Assembly: GCA_937923255.1 (NCBI GenBank)
Contig: CALAIL010000027.1
Coordinates: 1-64,000, forward strand
Direction: 5' to 3'
Source: an uncultured Propionivibrio sp.
GTDB taxonomy: Bacteria > Pseudomonadota > Gammaproteobacteria > Burkholderiales > Rhodocyclaceae
DNA length: 64,000 nucleotides
Shown: positions 44,003 through 53,799 of the stretch, one piece after another
How positions within the stretch are numbered: the stretch's first letter is position 1
Layout: every line of letters starts with the position of its first letter
The notes under the pieces: generated by a model
What the model was told of the DNA's origin: nothing
Databases searched by the model: none
Seen by the model: only the letters and a program-made list of their open reading frames with translations
Translations under genes and position numbers: made by a program

Positions 44003-45307
44003 TTAACGCAGCCAGCCTTTCCGGTTGAAAAACCAGAAGGGAATGGCGATGGAGCAGATCATCAGCAACAGGGCGAAGGGATAGCCGTACTCCCATTCCA
44101 GTTCGGGAAACCAGCCCTTGAAGTTCATACCGTAGATACTGGCGATCAGCGTCGGCGGCAGCATGGCGACCGAGGCGACGGAAAAGATTTTGATGACCTT
44201 GTTCTGGTTGATGTTGATAAAACCGACCAGCGCATCCATCAGAAAGTTGATTTTTCCGAACAGGAATGAGGTATGGCCGTCCACCGACTCGATGTCACGC
44301 AAAATCTGGCGGGCGTCCTCGACCTGGTCGGCGTTCAGGATTTTGCCGCGCATCAGAAAGGAGACAGCGCGCCGGGTATCGTGCACATTGCGCCGAATGC
44401 GGCCGTTGAGATCTTCTTCTCCGGCAATGTCGGCGAGAATCTTGGCGGCGTCGGCATCGCTCAGTTCGTTGCCCAGCACGTGCTGGCCGGCCTCGCCGAG
44501 CGAGGCGTAAATATCTTCAAGCGCATCGGCGGAATATTCGACATCGGCCGCATAGAGATCGAGCAGCACATCCTTGCCGTCGGTGACGTAGCCGGGCTGG
44601 GTGCGTGCGCGCAGCCGTTGCAGGCGGAAGACCGGCAGTTCTTCGGGGCGAACGGTGAAGAGCACATCCTGATGCAGAATCAGCGCGACGGCGACGTTGC
44701 GCGATTCTTCTTTGGTGTCGAGCAGGAAATCTGAGTGTAGGTGGATTTCGCCGCTGTCCATGACGTAGAAACGCGCACTGGCTTCCAGGTCGGTCAGATT
44801 GCTCGGATTGGGCAGAACCACACCGAAAAAACGGCCAACCCAGGCGCGGATTTCCGGCGTCGGCGCGACCAGATCGACCCAGATCGGCTTGAGCGACTTC
44901 AAGTCATACGGCGTGTTGACGTTGATCTGGTTGAGGCGGCCGTTACGCAGCTCGAATGCTGTGACGGAGGTTTTTTCATTGCGCAGGTGGCTCTCGCAGA
45001 TTAAATCTTCGCGGATGTCGTCGGAGAGGATTTCGAGAATGGCCTCGCCGCGTTCGGCGCGTACTTCGTTCCACACCAGCAGCCGGTCTTCGGGCGCCAG
45101 AGCCTCAATGGCGGCAGCGATATCGGCCAGTGACATCCGTTCGAGCAAGGCATGCAGGCGTTCGGCGTATTGCCCGTATTCCGGGGTTTCGGAGGGCTCC
45201 GGCGAATACGGATCCTGTCGCAGTTCAGAGTTTTCGGCGAGCTTTTGCTGGGCCAGCAGTTCCGAAATGGCCTCCAGATCATTGATCGACAGTTTTTCTT
45301 CGCTCAT
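44003..45307 (-). CDS. corA: CorA-family magnesium transporter with MgtE-like N-terminal helices
   Basis: The 434-residue protein ends in the CorA pore: a long stalk helix, then the YGMNF signature and two membrane segments (VASVAMLPPTLIASI and FALLLMICSIAIPFWFF), finishing with a basic tail. The cytoplasmic domain (about 115-330) is CorA-like. Residues about 45-100 (LLERMSLADIAAAIEAL, LVWNEVRAERGEAILEIL) resemble the helical repeat of the MgtE N-domain, an unusual addition. The ATG at 45307 has AGGAGG ahead of it. It should take up Mg2+ (or Co2+). A longer frame upstream is not coding in appearance. Confidence 0.88.
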   Translation of the reverse strand: MSEEKLSINDLEAISELLAQQKLAENSELRQDPYSPEPSETPEYGQYAERLHALLERMSLADIAAAIEALAPEDRLLVWNEVRAERGEAILEILSDDIREDLICESHLRNEKTSVTAFELRNGRLNQINVNTPYDLKSLKPIWVDLVAPTPEIRAWVGRFFGVVLPNPSNLTDLEASARFYVMDSGEIHLHSDFLLDTKEESRNVAVALILHQDVLFTVRPEELPVFRLQRLRARTQPGYVTDGKDVLLDLYAADVEYSADALEDIYASLGEAGQHVLGNELSDADAAKILADIAGEEDLNGRIRRNVHDTRRAVSFLMRGKILNADQVEDARQILRDIESVDGHTSFLFGKINFLMDALVGFININQNKVIKIFSVASVAMLPPTLIASIYGMNFKGWFPELEWEYGYPFALLLMICSIAIPFWFFNRKGWLR

Positions 45308-45486
45308 CGGAGCCTCCTCTATCGCCAAGTCGCCAAAGGCGAAGTGGAATCCATAAAGCGGCATTTCTGCGCCCGTCCTTGTGCGGTGGGCCGCCCGCAG
45401 CGTTATTTCAGGTTCCACGGTAGTTGGATCGGCGGCGATTTTAGCATGTATGTAGGGCGCATACGCCGGGCCCTGTTGACCGGCGG

Positions 45487-45520
45487 TGGCCTGAAACGCC
45501 CGTAAATCGCGGGCTTCCGC
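45487..45520. repeat. Solitary unit of the palindromic repeat family
   Basis: GCCC (45498-45501), nine bases GTAAATCGC, then GGGC (45511-45514) reproduces the array core, and it is preceded by GGCCTGAAAC as the arrays are preceded by GGCCTGAAG. It lies between the corA start and the mtgA end. Confidence 0.55.
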
Positions 45521-45533
45521 GCGGTGGTAGCGC

Positions 45534-46250
45534 CTACGGAATCTGCGCAGCAGGCATATGCCGGCGGATGGATTCGCTGCGTGCGGCCAGTATCGGCGAT
45601 GTGCGGTGTGTGTCGAAATAGCGTGGTCGCGGCACCATGGCGGCCAGCCGCGCCGCCTGTTCCGCCGAAAGTTGCGTGGCGGAAACGCCAAAGTAGTGCC
45701 AGGCGGCCGCTTCCGCGCCGAAGATGCCGTTACCCCATTCGATGACGTTGAGGTAAACCTCCAAGATACGGCGCTTGCTCCATGTCGTTTCGATCATCAG
45801 CGTGATGACGGCTTCCTGGGCCTTCCGCCACAGCGTCTTATCCGGCGTCAGCAGCAGGTTTTTGGCCAACTGCTGGCTGATCGTCGAGCCGCCGGCGACG
45901 ATTTTCCCCCGCCGCCGGTTGCGCGCCAGCGCCTTTTCGATGCCGTCCCAGTCGAAGCCGTCGTGCTGCATGAAGCGGCTGTCCTCGGCGGCGATCAGGG
46001 CGCGTTTAAGATGCGGCGAAATACGTTCGTAATCAACCCAGCCTTGCTGCAATGCCGCCTTGGGATCGTTGGCGCGCAGCGCGTCGAGTCGAAGTTCCAT
46101 GAAGCGCGTCATGTCAGGGTTGATCGTGCGCCACCAGAGCACCCAGCCAAACAGCCAGCCTTCGTAGAGCAGCACGAGCGTCAACACGGCGAGCAGCGCG
46201 CGTTTGAACCAGCGGACAAGGGTAAGCAGGCGTGTCGTGCCGCGGCTCAT
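45534..46250 (-). CDS. mtgA: Monofunctional peptidoglycan transglycosylase MtgA
   Basis: A 238-residue family-51 glycosyltransferase that polymerises lipid II into glycan strands. One N-terminal membrane anchor covers about residues 15-40. The catalytic Glu is in [18 protein letters not shown], followed by [15 protein letters not shown] and [20 protein letters not shown], the standard motifs. There is no transpeptidase domain. The ATG at 46250 overlaps the aroE stop by four bases (ATGA), so it is coupled to aroE. Confidence 0.95.
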   Translation of the reverse strand: MSRGTTRLLTLVRWFKRALLAVLTLVLLYEGWLFGWVLWWRTINPDMTRFMELRLDALRANDPKAALQQGWVDYERISPHLKRALIAAEDSRFMQHDGFDWDGIEKALARNRRRGKIVAGGSTISQQLAKNLLLTPDKTLWRKAQEAVITLMIETTWSKRRILEVYLNVIEWGNGIFGAEAAAWHYFGVSATQLSAEQAARLAAMVPRPRYFDTHRTSPILAARSESIRRHMPAAQIP

Positions 46251-47065
46251 TGCGCCGCCAGCAGCTGTGTCATGACGGGACGGCAATCTGGGCGCACGCC
46301 GCGCCAGACAAAGAAAGATTCCGCCGCCTGACTGACCAGCATGCCCAGGCCATCGGCATAGCGCGCCGCGCCCTGCTGTTCGGCAAAGGTGCGAAACGGC
46401 GTTTGCGCCAGCCCGTACATCATCGCGTAGGCCAGACTACCGGCGGCAAACAGCCCGCTGGGCAACGGCGGCATGAGGGCGTTCAGACTTGCCGATGTCG
46501 CGTCGATAACGAGGTCGAACGATTGTCCACCGAGTTCGTCGTAGCCGCAGCCGGTGATGGCGCCCTGCGCGGCAAAACGTTCGGCCAGCGCCTTGGCGTT
46601 GGCGACGGTGCGATTGGCGATGGTCAGCGCGCGCGGGCGCTGTTCGAGCAGCGGGCCGCAGACGCCGCGCGCCGCGCCGCCGGCGCCGAGCATCAGGATG
46701 CGCGAGCCGGTGAGGGAGACGCCGAGGTGGTCAATAAGGTCACGCACGAGACCGGCGCCGTCCGTGTTGTCGCCAAGGATTTCGCCGTCGCAAAAGCTCA
46801 GCGTATTGACCGCGCCGGCCAGCGCCGCGCGCGGCGTCAGGCGCGTGGCAAGCTGATAGGCCGCCTGCTTGAACGGTACGGTGACGTTGGCGCCCTTGCC
46901 GCCGGCGGCGATGAATGCCCGCACATTGCCCGCGAAGTCGTCGAGCGGCGCGAGAATGGCTTCGTACCGGAGATCCTGCCCGGTCTGTTGGGCAAAGGCG
47001 CTATGGATGCGCGGCGATTGGCTGTGGCGGATGGGGTTGCCGAAAACACAGTATTGATCGGTCAT
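46247..47065 (-). CDS. aroE: Shikimate dehydrogenase
   Basis: The 272-residue enzyme reduces 3-dehydroshikimate with NADPH in aromatic amino acid synthesis. The substrate site includes [10 protein letters not shown] near residues 15-24, the catalytic Lys in [11 protein letters not shown] (near 65) and Asp in [11 protein letters not shown] (near 102). The NADP-binding loop is [10 protein letters not shown] (near 127) followed by ANRT. Length and order match the family. It lies between tonB and mtgA. Confidence 0.96.
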   Translation of the reverse strand: MTDQYCVFGNPIRHSQSPRIHSAFAQQTGQDLRYEAILAPLDDFAGNVRAFIAAGGKGANVTVPFKQAAYQLATRLTPRAALAGAVNTLSFCDGEILGDNTDGAGLVRDLIDHLGVSLTGSRILMLGAGGAARGVCGPLLEQRPRALTIANRTVANAKALAERFAAQGAITGCGYDELGGQSFDLVIDATSASLNALMPPLPSGLFAAGSLAYAMMYGLAQTPFRTFAEQQGAARYADGLGMLVSQAAESFFVWRGVRPDCRPVMTQLLAAQ

Positions 47066-47103
47066 GGCAGTCTGGGGCCAGCGCCTGGCGGCAACCTTCC
47101 GCG

Positions 47104-48033
47104 TTATTGGGCTTCCCGCGATTCGAGCTGGTTGCCGCGGGTGAAGGTCAGCGTGCGGGCGAAGCCAAAGTTATCGAAGCGCTCGTCTGCGCCTTGCGGG
47201 ATCGGGCCGTAGGGGGCGCCCATGGTGACAATGCGCTGGGCAGCTTTGTCCAGGACGGGGCTGCCCGAGGATTTGCGGATTTCAACCTCCTGGTAGAGCG
47301 CGCCGTCTTCCCGCTTGAGGACGACCCAGACAGTGACCGAGCCATAGACTTTGCCCTTGGCAGCCGAGGGGTAGTTCAGCGTACCGATGCGTTCGACCTT
47401 GCGCTTCCAGGCGTCGAGGAAAGCAGCCTGCGGATAGTAGCTGGCGCGCGTGCCGACGGTTTTTAAGCGTGGGCGTTTGTTGTAGGCGTCGACGCTACGG
47501 GCGATTTCGCCTTGCAGTTTGGCCATTTCCAGCGCGCGGTTAGCCAGATCGCGGCCGCTGATCGGCGCGGTGGCCGGCGTCGAAGGCGCTTCCGCTTCTT
47601 TTTCCGTCTTGGCTGGCGGCGCAATCGGCTTGCTGCGTGTGCGCGTCAATAAACGTTGCTGGCGCGCTTCCAGTTCCTGAATTCGCTGCTGGGCCTGCTC
47701 CATGTCGTCGCCGGCTTTTTCTTCGCTCGAGGCGGGGAGCGGCGTTTTGGCGCGGCGGTCCTGGTCGGTATCGCCGCCACCGTCGAGGTTGGTCTGCGCC
47801 AGCGCCTGGGCGTCGGTCGGCCGCCGTGCGGATTTGCTATTGACCAGAATGATTTCCAGCGCATTGTCGCGGAAGGCGCGTGAAGCTTCCGGGTAAGTGA
47901 AGTTGACCGCCAGCGCCAGGGCGTGCAGGACAAATGATGCGCCAATGCCAAACCATAGGTACGGGTTGGCGCCTGGCTGCTGCCAGGGCGGTGTGAACGT
48001 GGGTTCTTGAGGCGCGGTTTTCATATCGTTCAC
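47104..48033 (-). CDS. TonB-like energy transducer
   Basis: A 309-residue protein with one N-terminal membrane helix (about residues 25-45, [19 protein letters not shown], with the SxxxH-type pattern of TonB). A long polar middle follows, with a Gln/Arg-rich helical stretch around 110-135, and then a C-terminal TonB domain (about 215-305) seen in [19 protein letters not shown] and [15 protein letters not shown]. It would transmit proton-motive force from an ExbBD complex to outer-membrane receptors. No exbBD or receptor gene is adjacent. The short middle has little Pro-Lys repeat. Confidence 0.85.
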   Translation of the reverse strand: MNDMKTAPQEPTFTPPWQQPGANPYLWFGIGASFVLHALALAVNFTYPEASRAFRDNALEIILVNSKSARRPTDAQALAQTNLDGGGDTDQDRRAKTPLPASSEEKAGDDMEQAQQRIQELEARQQRLLTRTRSKPIAPPAKTEKEAEAPSTPATAPISGRDLANRALEMAKLQGEIARSVDAYNKRPRLKTVGTRASYYPQAAFLDAWKRKVERIGTLNYPSAAKGKVYGSVTVWVVLKREDGALYQEVEIRKSSGSPVLDKAAQRIVTMGAPYGPIPQGADERFDNFGFARTLTFTRGNQLESREAQ

Positions 48034-48034
48034 T

Positions 48035-50059
48035 TCAGACGTCTGCGGTTTCCATGAGGAGCACAGGAGGTTTTTGCAGCTCCCATGTTGTTTGTTCGGG
48101 TGACGGTGGGTCGTCTATCGTACTACCCGTGTCGTGTTCGTCTTGTCTCGCGCAGTCGGACGGCGTTTCCAGGGTCTCGCGGTAGCGGCAGGTCAGCGCC
48201 AGCGTCAGCAGGTCACTGGCGTCGATGTCGAGGCGGACGCGGCTGCCGGGCGGAAGCGCCGGTAGCGAAGCGATGCGCTGGAGCAGCGGCAGGGCGTCGA
48301 GTTTGACAAGTTCGTCGCGGCGCACGGTGGCGTCGATCGTCGTGCGCGCTTCCTGCGCCAGCCAGCGCAGGCACCAGTAGCGTTCCATAGTGCGCTGGAA
48401 ATCGGCATAGGCGGCATAGGTCAGTTCGAAATCGCGCAAGGCGGCATAGAGGAGATCGGATTTGGGCTTGAACGGCGGCGGATCGCCGCGCAGGCAGGCG
48501 ATCAGCTGCCACTGGTTGAGCAGGTCGACGTAGCGGCGCAGCGGCGAGGATGACCAGGCGTATTGTGCGACGCCAAGCCCTTCGTGCGCCTGTGGCGCCG
48601 TGGTCAAGCGGACTTTGCCGGCGCTTTGCGCACGGTAAATGGCGGCGATTCCATTGTCTGCGAACAGGCTTCCCCATAGGCTGTTGGCGACGATCATCAG
48701 TTCGGAAACCAGCGTGTCGAGCGGGCTGCCGCGCGGCCGCTCAGTGATCGTGACGCGGCAGGCCTGCGCATCGGCGAGGTCGCCTTCGATGTGGAACGAA
48801 TAATCGCGATCTCCCTGTGCGGCGGCGGTTTTTCCGCGCCGCGCCAGACAAGCCTGCGCCAGTTGCCAGAGTATGCTCAGCTCGCTGGCGAAAGGAAAGT
48901 CGCCCAGCCCGGCAGCGAGCATCTGCGCATTGAACAGGGGTTCCAGATCGTGGTGCCGCAAATTGGCGACGACAGGTACGCGCTCAATGTGCGATTCGTG
49001 CGCTGTAATCGAGAAATCCTGTGCAACGGTGAGATACAGCGAGAGCGTCGGGCAGTCGTGCCCCTGGCGCAACGTAAAGCGTTCGACCAGCGCATTGGGC
49101 AGCATGGTGATCTTGTCGCCCGGCATGTAGACGGTGGAGAGGCGTTCGCGCGCCAGTGCGCCGAGCGGCGAATCGGGCGCGAACCCTAGTCCCGGCGCGG
49201 CGATGTGAATGCCGACGCGCCAGCCGCCTTCCGCCAAGGGCGTCAGCGAGAACGCATCGTCGATTTCGGTGGTCGCCGCATCGTCAATGGAAAAGGCGCG
49301 CACATCAGCGCGCGGCAGCGTTTCCGCCAGGGCGGCAAGTGAGGCATCGACGGCGTCGATTTCGGGCTGTGCCGCGGGAAAGTCGACGCCGCGCGGGAAA
49401 TATTCACGAAGAAAACGGCGCAGATGGTAGGCGTATGGCGAGGGAATTGCACCGCAGCGCGCCAGCAGGCATGTCGGCGACAGTCCGGTCCGGGCGCAGG
49501 CGGCTTCGAGTGCTTTGGTTTCGCTGCGGTTGCGGTCAGGCTGGTAGAGCAACATATCGAGCAGCGGCGGGAATTCGGGAGGCAAGGTGAAGGCGGTGAG
49601 TTCGTTCGCCATGCGTTCGATGGCCAGCGCCTGCTGGCGTTTCTTTTCCAGACCGGCGAGCGCGGCGGCCAGGATGTCGGGCGGTGCCTTGCGGAAGCGC
49701 CCTTTGCCTTTGCGGTGGAAATAGATCGGCGCGGCATGCAGGGCAAACAATAATGCCGCGGCTTCGGTTGCGCTGGCCTTGCTGCCGTTATCGCCAAAGT
49801 ATTCGTCGGCCAGTTCGGCAAAGGCAAATTCGCCTTCGCCCGCGCATTCCCAGAGAAAGAGCGTATCAATGTCGGCGGCCAGCGCCTCGGCCTGGCCCAG
49901 CAGTTCGCTCGGCGCGGGCGTCTGGAAGCGCAGCAGGACGTTGGCGGCTTTGACCTTGAGGCGCTTGCCGGATACCGCTTCGACCTGCAACGAAGTGTCG
50001 TTGTCGGTCATGACGGTGGCGGTCTTAAAACTGCCGTCCTCTTCGAACAATACGTACAT
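48035..50059 (-). CDS. RNase II/RNB family exoribonuclease
   Basis: The 674-residue protein has the RNB catalytic domain. The metal-binding Asp cluster is in FSIDDAATTEIDDAFSL (about residues 245-262), and the domain continues through GWRVGIHIAAPG, STVYMPGDKITMLP and SSSPLRRYVDLLNQWQL. It degrades single-stranded RNA 3' to 5'. The N-terminal RNA-binding part is diverged and the C-terminus has a short, S1-like segment. The ATG at 50059 (MYVLFEEDG) follows the yqiA stop by seven bases; the longer frame reads through yqiA. It resembles the shorter RNase II-like proteins of betaproteobacteria. Confidence 0.88.
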   Translation of the reverse strand: MYVLFEEDGSFKTATVMTDNDTSLQVEAVSGKRLKVKAANVLLRFQTPAPSELLGQAEALAADIDTLFLWECAGEGEFAFAELADEYFGDNGSKASATEAAALLFALHAAPIYFHRKGKGRFRKAPPDILAAALAGLEKKRQQALAIERMANELTAFTLPPEFPPLLDMLLYQPDRNRSETKALEAACARTGLSPTCLLARCGAIPSPYAYHLRRFLREYFPRGVDFPAAQPEIDAVDASLAALAETLPRADVRAFSIDDAATTEIDDAFSLTPLAEGGWRVGIHIAAPGLGFAPDSPLGALARERLSTVYMPGDKITMLPNALVERFTLRQGHDCPTLSLYLTVAQDFSITAHESHIERVPVVANLRHHDLEPLFNAQMLAAGLGDFPFASELSILWQLAQACLARRGKTAAAQGDRDYSFHIEGDLADAQACRVTITERPRGSPLDTLVSELMIVANSLWGSLFADNGIAAIYRAQSAGKVRLTTAPQAHEGLGVAQYAWSSSPLRRYVDLLNQWQLIACLRGDPPPFKPKSDLLYAALRDFELTYAAYADFQRTMERYWCLRWLAQEARTTIDATVRRDELVKLDALPLLQRIASLPALPPGSRVRLDIDASDLLTLALTCRYRETLETPSDCARQDEHDTGSTIDDPPSPEQTTWELQKPPVLLMETADV

Positions 50060-50066
50060 CGGCAAA

Positions 50067-50642
50067 TTATAACCCGCAGAATTCAAGGAGTTGCGGCACC
50101 ATTTCAGGGAAACGGGTGAAGCTGTGGTCGCCGCCTTCAAAGACGGCCTGCTTGCATCCCTCGTAGCGTTGGACGGCTTTACGGTAGTCGAGCACCTCAT
50201 CGCCGGTTTCGACCATCAGGAAGTAGCGTCCGGGCGTGATTTTGGGCGCTTCGAGCGCGCGAAGCTGGGCGAGATGCGCTTCGGTGAATTCAAAGGGGGC
50301 GCCGGTGTGCAGGTTGGTTTGCGGGCCGAGGTATTTTTCCAGCGAAGCCGGCGCGGCGACGGCCGGATTGATCAGCGCAGCGCGCAGCAGATGTTTTTCC
50401 GCCAGCCAGGTGGCGTAATAGCCGCCGAGCGAGCTGCCGATCAGCGTTAAGGGGCCGACGCGGCTTTCGATGATCGCTTCGGCCTGGGCGATGGCTTCGT
50501 TGGGTACGGTCGAAAGCGCCGGACATATCAGCCGGTAGCCCTGACCGCGTGCCTTGAGAGCGTTGGACAGTTCGCGGACTTTCCAGGATGCGGGGGAGGA
50601 AGCGAAGCCATGCAGGTAGAGAATCGAAGACATTGAGGACAT
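50067..50642 (-). CDS. yqiA: YqiA-type esterase (UPF0227)
   Basis: A 191-residue alpha/beta-hydrolase. ILYLHGFASSPASWK forms the oxyanion strand, the nucleophile Ser is in LIGSSLGGYYATWLAEK (GxSxG, near residue 71), and the catalytic His is in GGDHSFTRFPE near the C-terminus. The Asp in VETGDEVLDYRKA completes the triad. E. coli YqiA shows esterase activity on acyl-CoA and nitrophenyl esters; the physiological substrate is unknown. It directly abuts uppP upstream. Confidence 0.9.
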   Translation of the reverse strand: MSSMSSILYLHGFASSPASWKVRELSNALKARGQGYRLICPALSTVPNEAIAQAEAIIESRVGPLTLIGSSLGGYYATWLAEKHLLRAALINPAVAAPASLEKYLGPQTNLHTGAPFEFTEAHLAQLRALEAPKITPGRYFLMVETGDEVLDYRKAVQRYEGCKQAVFEGGDHSFTRFPEMVPQLLEFCGL

Positions 50643-51464
50643 TTAGGCGCTCCAGGCAATCAGGTCGAGTTGCCAGGTTAGCAGCACGATGCAGCCAAAC
50701 GCGATGCGATACCAGGCAAACGGAGTGAAGTCGTGGCTGGAGATAAAGCGTAACAACCAGCGCACACAAAGAAAGGCGGAAACAAAGGCGCTGATAAAGC
50801 CAACGCTCCACAAGCCAATGTCGTCCAGGCGCACCAGCGCCCAGTCCTTGTAAAGTTTGTACAGCGTTGCGGCGAACAGCGTCGGAATGGCGAGAAAAAA
50901 AGAGAATTCGGCGGCGGCGCGGCGCGACAGCCCCAGAAACAGGCCGCCGATAATCGTGGCTCCTGATCGTGACGTTCCGGGGATCAGCGCCAACGCCTGC
51001 ATACAGCCCAGCTTGAGGGCGTCAGTGGGCGAGAGGTCATCGACCGATTCGATGCGTACGCGATGCGGGCGGCGTTCTGCCCACAGGATGATAAATGCCC
51101 CGATGATGAACGCCAGTGCGACCGGCAGGGGCTGGAAGAGATAGGCCTCGATCGTTTTCTTGAAGAGCAGGCCGAGAATGGCGAGCGGCAAAAAGGCGAT
51201 GAACAGGTTGAGCGCAAAGCGCTGGGCGGCGCGTTCGCGCGGCAGGCCGGTAAGCACCTGGGCGATTTTTACGCGGTATTCCCAGCAGACGGCAAGAATG
51301 GCGCCCGACTGGATGACGACCTCGAACAGTTTGCCGCGCGCGTCGTTGAAACCGAGCAGATCACCGGCAAGGATCAGATGGCCGGTCGAGGAGACCGGCA
51401 GAAATTCGGTCAAACCTTCGACAATGCCAAGAATCAGCGCTTGAATGAGCGAGGCAAGTTCCAC
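50643..51464 (-). CDS. uppP: Undecaprenyl-diphosphatase UppP (BacA)
   Basis: A 273-residue polytopic membrane protein that dephosphorylates undecaprenyl diphosphate, recycling the lipid carrier for cell-wall synthesis. Family motifs are [20 protein letters not shown] near residues 15-35 and [16 protein letters not shown] near 160-175, which together form the active site. I chose a GTG start at 51464 ([13 protein letters not shown]) because the family begins here; no clear ribosome site is visible, so the start is uncertain by a few codons. It heads uppP-yqiA-rnb-tonB-aroE-mtgA. Confidence 0.94.
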   Translation of the reverse strand: MELASLIQALILGIVEGLTEFLPVSSTGHLILAGDLLGFNDARGKLFEVVIQSGAILAVCWEYRVKIAQVLTGLPRERAAQRFALNLFIAFLPLAILGLLFKKTIEAYLFQPLPVALAFIIGAFIILWAERRPHRVRIESVDDLSPTDALKLGCMQALALIPGTSRSGATIIGGLFLGLSRRAAAEFSFFLAIPTLFAATLYKLYKDWALVRLDDIGLWSVGFISAFVSAFLCVRWLLRFISSHDFTPFAWYRIAFGCIVLLTWQLDLIAWSA

Positions 51465-51864
51465 AAAAAGTCCACAAAAGATCCGGAAAATCCGGCGGTG
51501 CCCGAGAAAACGGCTGCGGGTCTGAAGAGAATTCCCCCATTGCCTTAGCCGTCCTGCCGGCACAGGTGATATGCAGCGCCGGCGGCAGGCTTCGGGGAAT
51601 TCGGGAAGGTGAGAATTCTAGCAGGCGGGTGCTTTTCCGTGGCCTTTTCCATGTCGGTTTCTGACTGCGGAAAACCGAGGTTGAAACCGACATTTTCACT
51701 ATGTGAGAATGCGCGGCCGTTCTTTATCTCGACGGAATTTGGAAAGATGCCCTCCGCCCATCAATCCGCAACCGGCCGTGCCTGATTTTTGCGCATGGCC
51801 GTGAGTGGAGCGTCCACGGGCGGTTCGACAATATTGCTTGACACTTATGATCAGGAGAGTGCCA

Positions 51865-52488
51865 ATGAGTACCGCAGGTTCCGCAGAAACACAGCATGTC
51901 AAAATCGCCGTTGCCAACCCGACGGCATTGGGGCTGTTCGGCCTGGCGATGGTGACATTCGTCGCCGCGTCGCAAAAGCTGGAAATTACCACCGGCTTGT
52001 CTTTCGTGATCGTCTACGCCATTTTCCTCGGCGCGACCGCCCAGTTAATCGCCTGCATTCTCGACTTTCTGCATGAGAACATCTGGGGCGGCACGGTGTT
52101 TGGCGCGTATGCCTTCTTTTGGTATGCCGTGGCGACGGCCTGGATGATGAAAATGGGCGTGTTCGGCCCGGAACTGGCGGCGGCTTGTGATACCAAGCAG
52201 CTGGGCTTTGCCTTCCTCGGCTACCTGATTTTCTCGGTGATGATGACGCTGGGCGCGATGGAGGTCAGCAAGCTGATCTTCATTACGATGGTCATGATCG
52301 ACATTCTGCTGGCGGCGCTGGCGCTGAATGCCTTCGGCGTGGCTCCGCATACGACCCATGTGATCGGCGCATACGCGGAACTGGCGACCTCGCTGCTCTC
52401 GTTCTACGGCGCCTCGGCGGTGGTGCTCAATACGTTCTTCGGCCGGCCGTTCTTGCCTGTCGGCAAGCCGTTCGGGATTTTCAAGTAA
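51865..52488 (+). CDS. satP: Acetate/succinate transporter (SatP/YaaH family)
   Basis: A 207-residue membrane protein of the GPR1/FUN34/YaaH family, with six predicted membrane segments. The family signature NPTALGLFGLA lies near residue 18. Members import acetate and succinate with protons or act as acetate channels. The ATG at 51865 has AGGAG ahead of it. It stands alone with its own terminator. With the TRAP operon it adds to short organic-acid uptake. Confidence 0.92.
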   Translation: MSTAGSAETQHVKIAVANPTALGLFGLAMVTFVAASQKLEITTGLSFVIVYAIFLGATAQLIACILDFLHENIWGGTVFGAYAFFWYAVATAWMMKMGVFGPELAAACDTKQLGFAFLGYLIFSVMMTLGAMEVSKLIFITMVMIDILLAALALNAFGVAPHTTHVIGAYAELATSLLSFYGASAVVLNTFFGRPFLPVGKPFGIFK

Positions 52489-52575
52489 GCAGCCAAGCGG
52501 TTTTTGACAAGGTGATGTCTTGTAATCGGCAAGGCCATCGAGCGCCGTGAATTGATGCGGCGCAGCGGGCTTTTG

Positions 52576-52608
52576 ACGGCGGGCGGGAGCGTCCGCCGTT
52601 TGTTTTTT
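52576..52608 (+). terminator. Rho-independent terminator of satP
   Basis: ACGGCGG (52576-52582) and CCGCCGT (52593-52599) form a 7-bp stem with a ten-base loop, followed by TTGTTTTTT. Confidence 0.8.
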
Positions 52609-52646
52609 GCCGTCAGGCCGTAATTTTTAGCGAGGAGCGCCGGGAG

Positions 52647-53285
52647 ATGCCTGTCAGCATGGATCAATGTGCGGCGTTTCTGGCGGCGGCGGTGTTGATT
52701 ACGCTTTCGCCCGGGCCGGATAACCTGATGGTCATCAGCCTGAGCATGTCGCGCGGGCGGGCGCAGGGCACGGCATTCGGCCTGGGCTGCGCGCTGGGTT
52801 GCCTGAGCCATACATTGCTGGCGGCGCTCGGCATTAGCGCGCTGATTGCCGCGTTCCCTGCCGCTTTTGGTGCATTGAAACTGTGCGGCGGCGGGTATCT
52901 GGTCTGGCTGGGCATTCAGGCGTTGCGCCATCGCGGTAGCGTGGATGCCGCGCAAACCCAATCATTATCGGGCGCGGCGGATTCCGTCGCGCGCTTTTTT
53001 GCCAAAGGCGCGCTGGTCAATGCGATCAACCCGAAGGTGGTGATCTTTTTTCTTTCGTTTCTGCCGCAATTTGTCGACGCCGGGCGCGGTCAGGTTGCCG
53101 CCCAGACGGTCGTGCTGGGCGGGCTGTTTACCGCGCAGGCTTGCGTGATCTTTGGCTTGCTCGGCTATTTTTCCGGCGCATTTGGGCAGTGGCTTGGTCG
53201 CCATGCGCGCGCCGGCGTCTGGCTGCACCACGTCTCGGGTGTGATTTTTCTCGGCCTGGGTGCGCGTTTGTTATTGCTGCCTTGA
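52647..53285 (+). CDS. LysE/RhtB family amino-acid exporter
   Basis: A 212-residue membrane exporter with six hydrophobic segments. The family signature ITLSPGPDNLMVIS is at residues 18-31, followed by GTAFGLGCALGCL, GGGYLVWLGIQALR and FAKGALVNAINPKVVIFFLSFLPQF. Such proteins export homoserine, threonine, lysine or other amino acids; the substrate cannot be told from the sequence. GAGG precedes the ATG. Repeat array D follows it. Confidence 0.92.
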   Translation: MPVSMDQCAAFLAAAVLITLSPGPDNLMVISLSMSRGRAQGTAFGLGCALGCLSHTLLAALGISALIAAFPAAFGALKLCGGGYLVWLGIQALRHRGSVDAAQTQSLSGAADSVARFFAKGALVNAINPKVVIFFLSFLPQFVDAGRGQVAAQTVVLGGLFTAQACVIFGLLGYFSGAFGQWLGRHARAGVWLHHVSGVIFLGLGARLLLLP

Positions 53286-53327
53286 CGGGACACCCGCAGC
53301 CCCTGGAAACAATGCAGAAAACATAAA

Positions 53328-53365
53328 ATGCCCTGAGGCCCTTTAAATACGAGGGGTTCAGGGTG
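53328..53365. repeat. Nested palindrome after lysE-type gene
   Basis: CCCTGA (53331-53336) pairs with TCAGGG (53358-53363) and encloses a second stem, CCCT (53339-53342) with AGGG (53352-53355) around nine bases. This shows the repeat unit in its extended-hairpin form: an outer foot around the N9-loop core. It may also serve as a terminator. Confidence 0.65.
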
Positions 53366-53394
53366 TCAAAAAACATAAACCGAAAAATAGCGGC

Positions 53395-53745
53395 TTCCTT
53401 TGCAAAAATAGGCGTGCCGTACGGGATGTCCTGGCTGCGGCGCGCCGCCTTGTTTTTTTGGCAAAGTCGCACCGCTATAAAAAGAGCTGGCCTGAAGCCC
53501 TTGTATTTAGGGCGTCTCAGAGGCGATGCTCTAAAACCCGCGTCAATAGGGCATCTCAGAAGGGGCGCTCTGAAGTCCTTATAAACAGGGCGTCTCCGGG
53601 CAGGGCGCCTGCCAGCCCTTTATTGATACGGGTTTTAGAGGCGCCTGCCCGGAGTACCTCCGAAGCGCCTTTATCCACGCGGGTTTCCGGGCGGGCGCCT
53701 GGAGATGCCCTATTTACGCGGGCTCCGGAGGGGCTTGTGGGAAAG
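53395..53745. repeat. Palindromic repeat array D
   Basis: Cores start at 53497, 53536, 53575, 53615, about 53668 and 53707; spacing is 39-40 bp except one of about 53. Stems include GCCC/GGGC, ACCC/GGGC, GTCC/GGGC and GCCC/GGGC. A linker stem reads GGCAGG/CCTGCC (53599-53604, 53608-53613) where array B has CGGGCA/TGCCCG. The block from CGGCGCGCCGCCTTGT onward is clearly homologous to array B. It separates the convergent ends of the exporter and phosphofructokinase genes. Confidence 0.85.
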
Positions 53746-53799
53746 CATTCAGCGCTGTTCGCTGATCCGTCGTTTTATCAATGCGCCCACGCGAACGGT

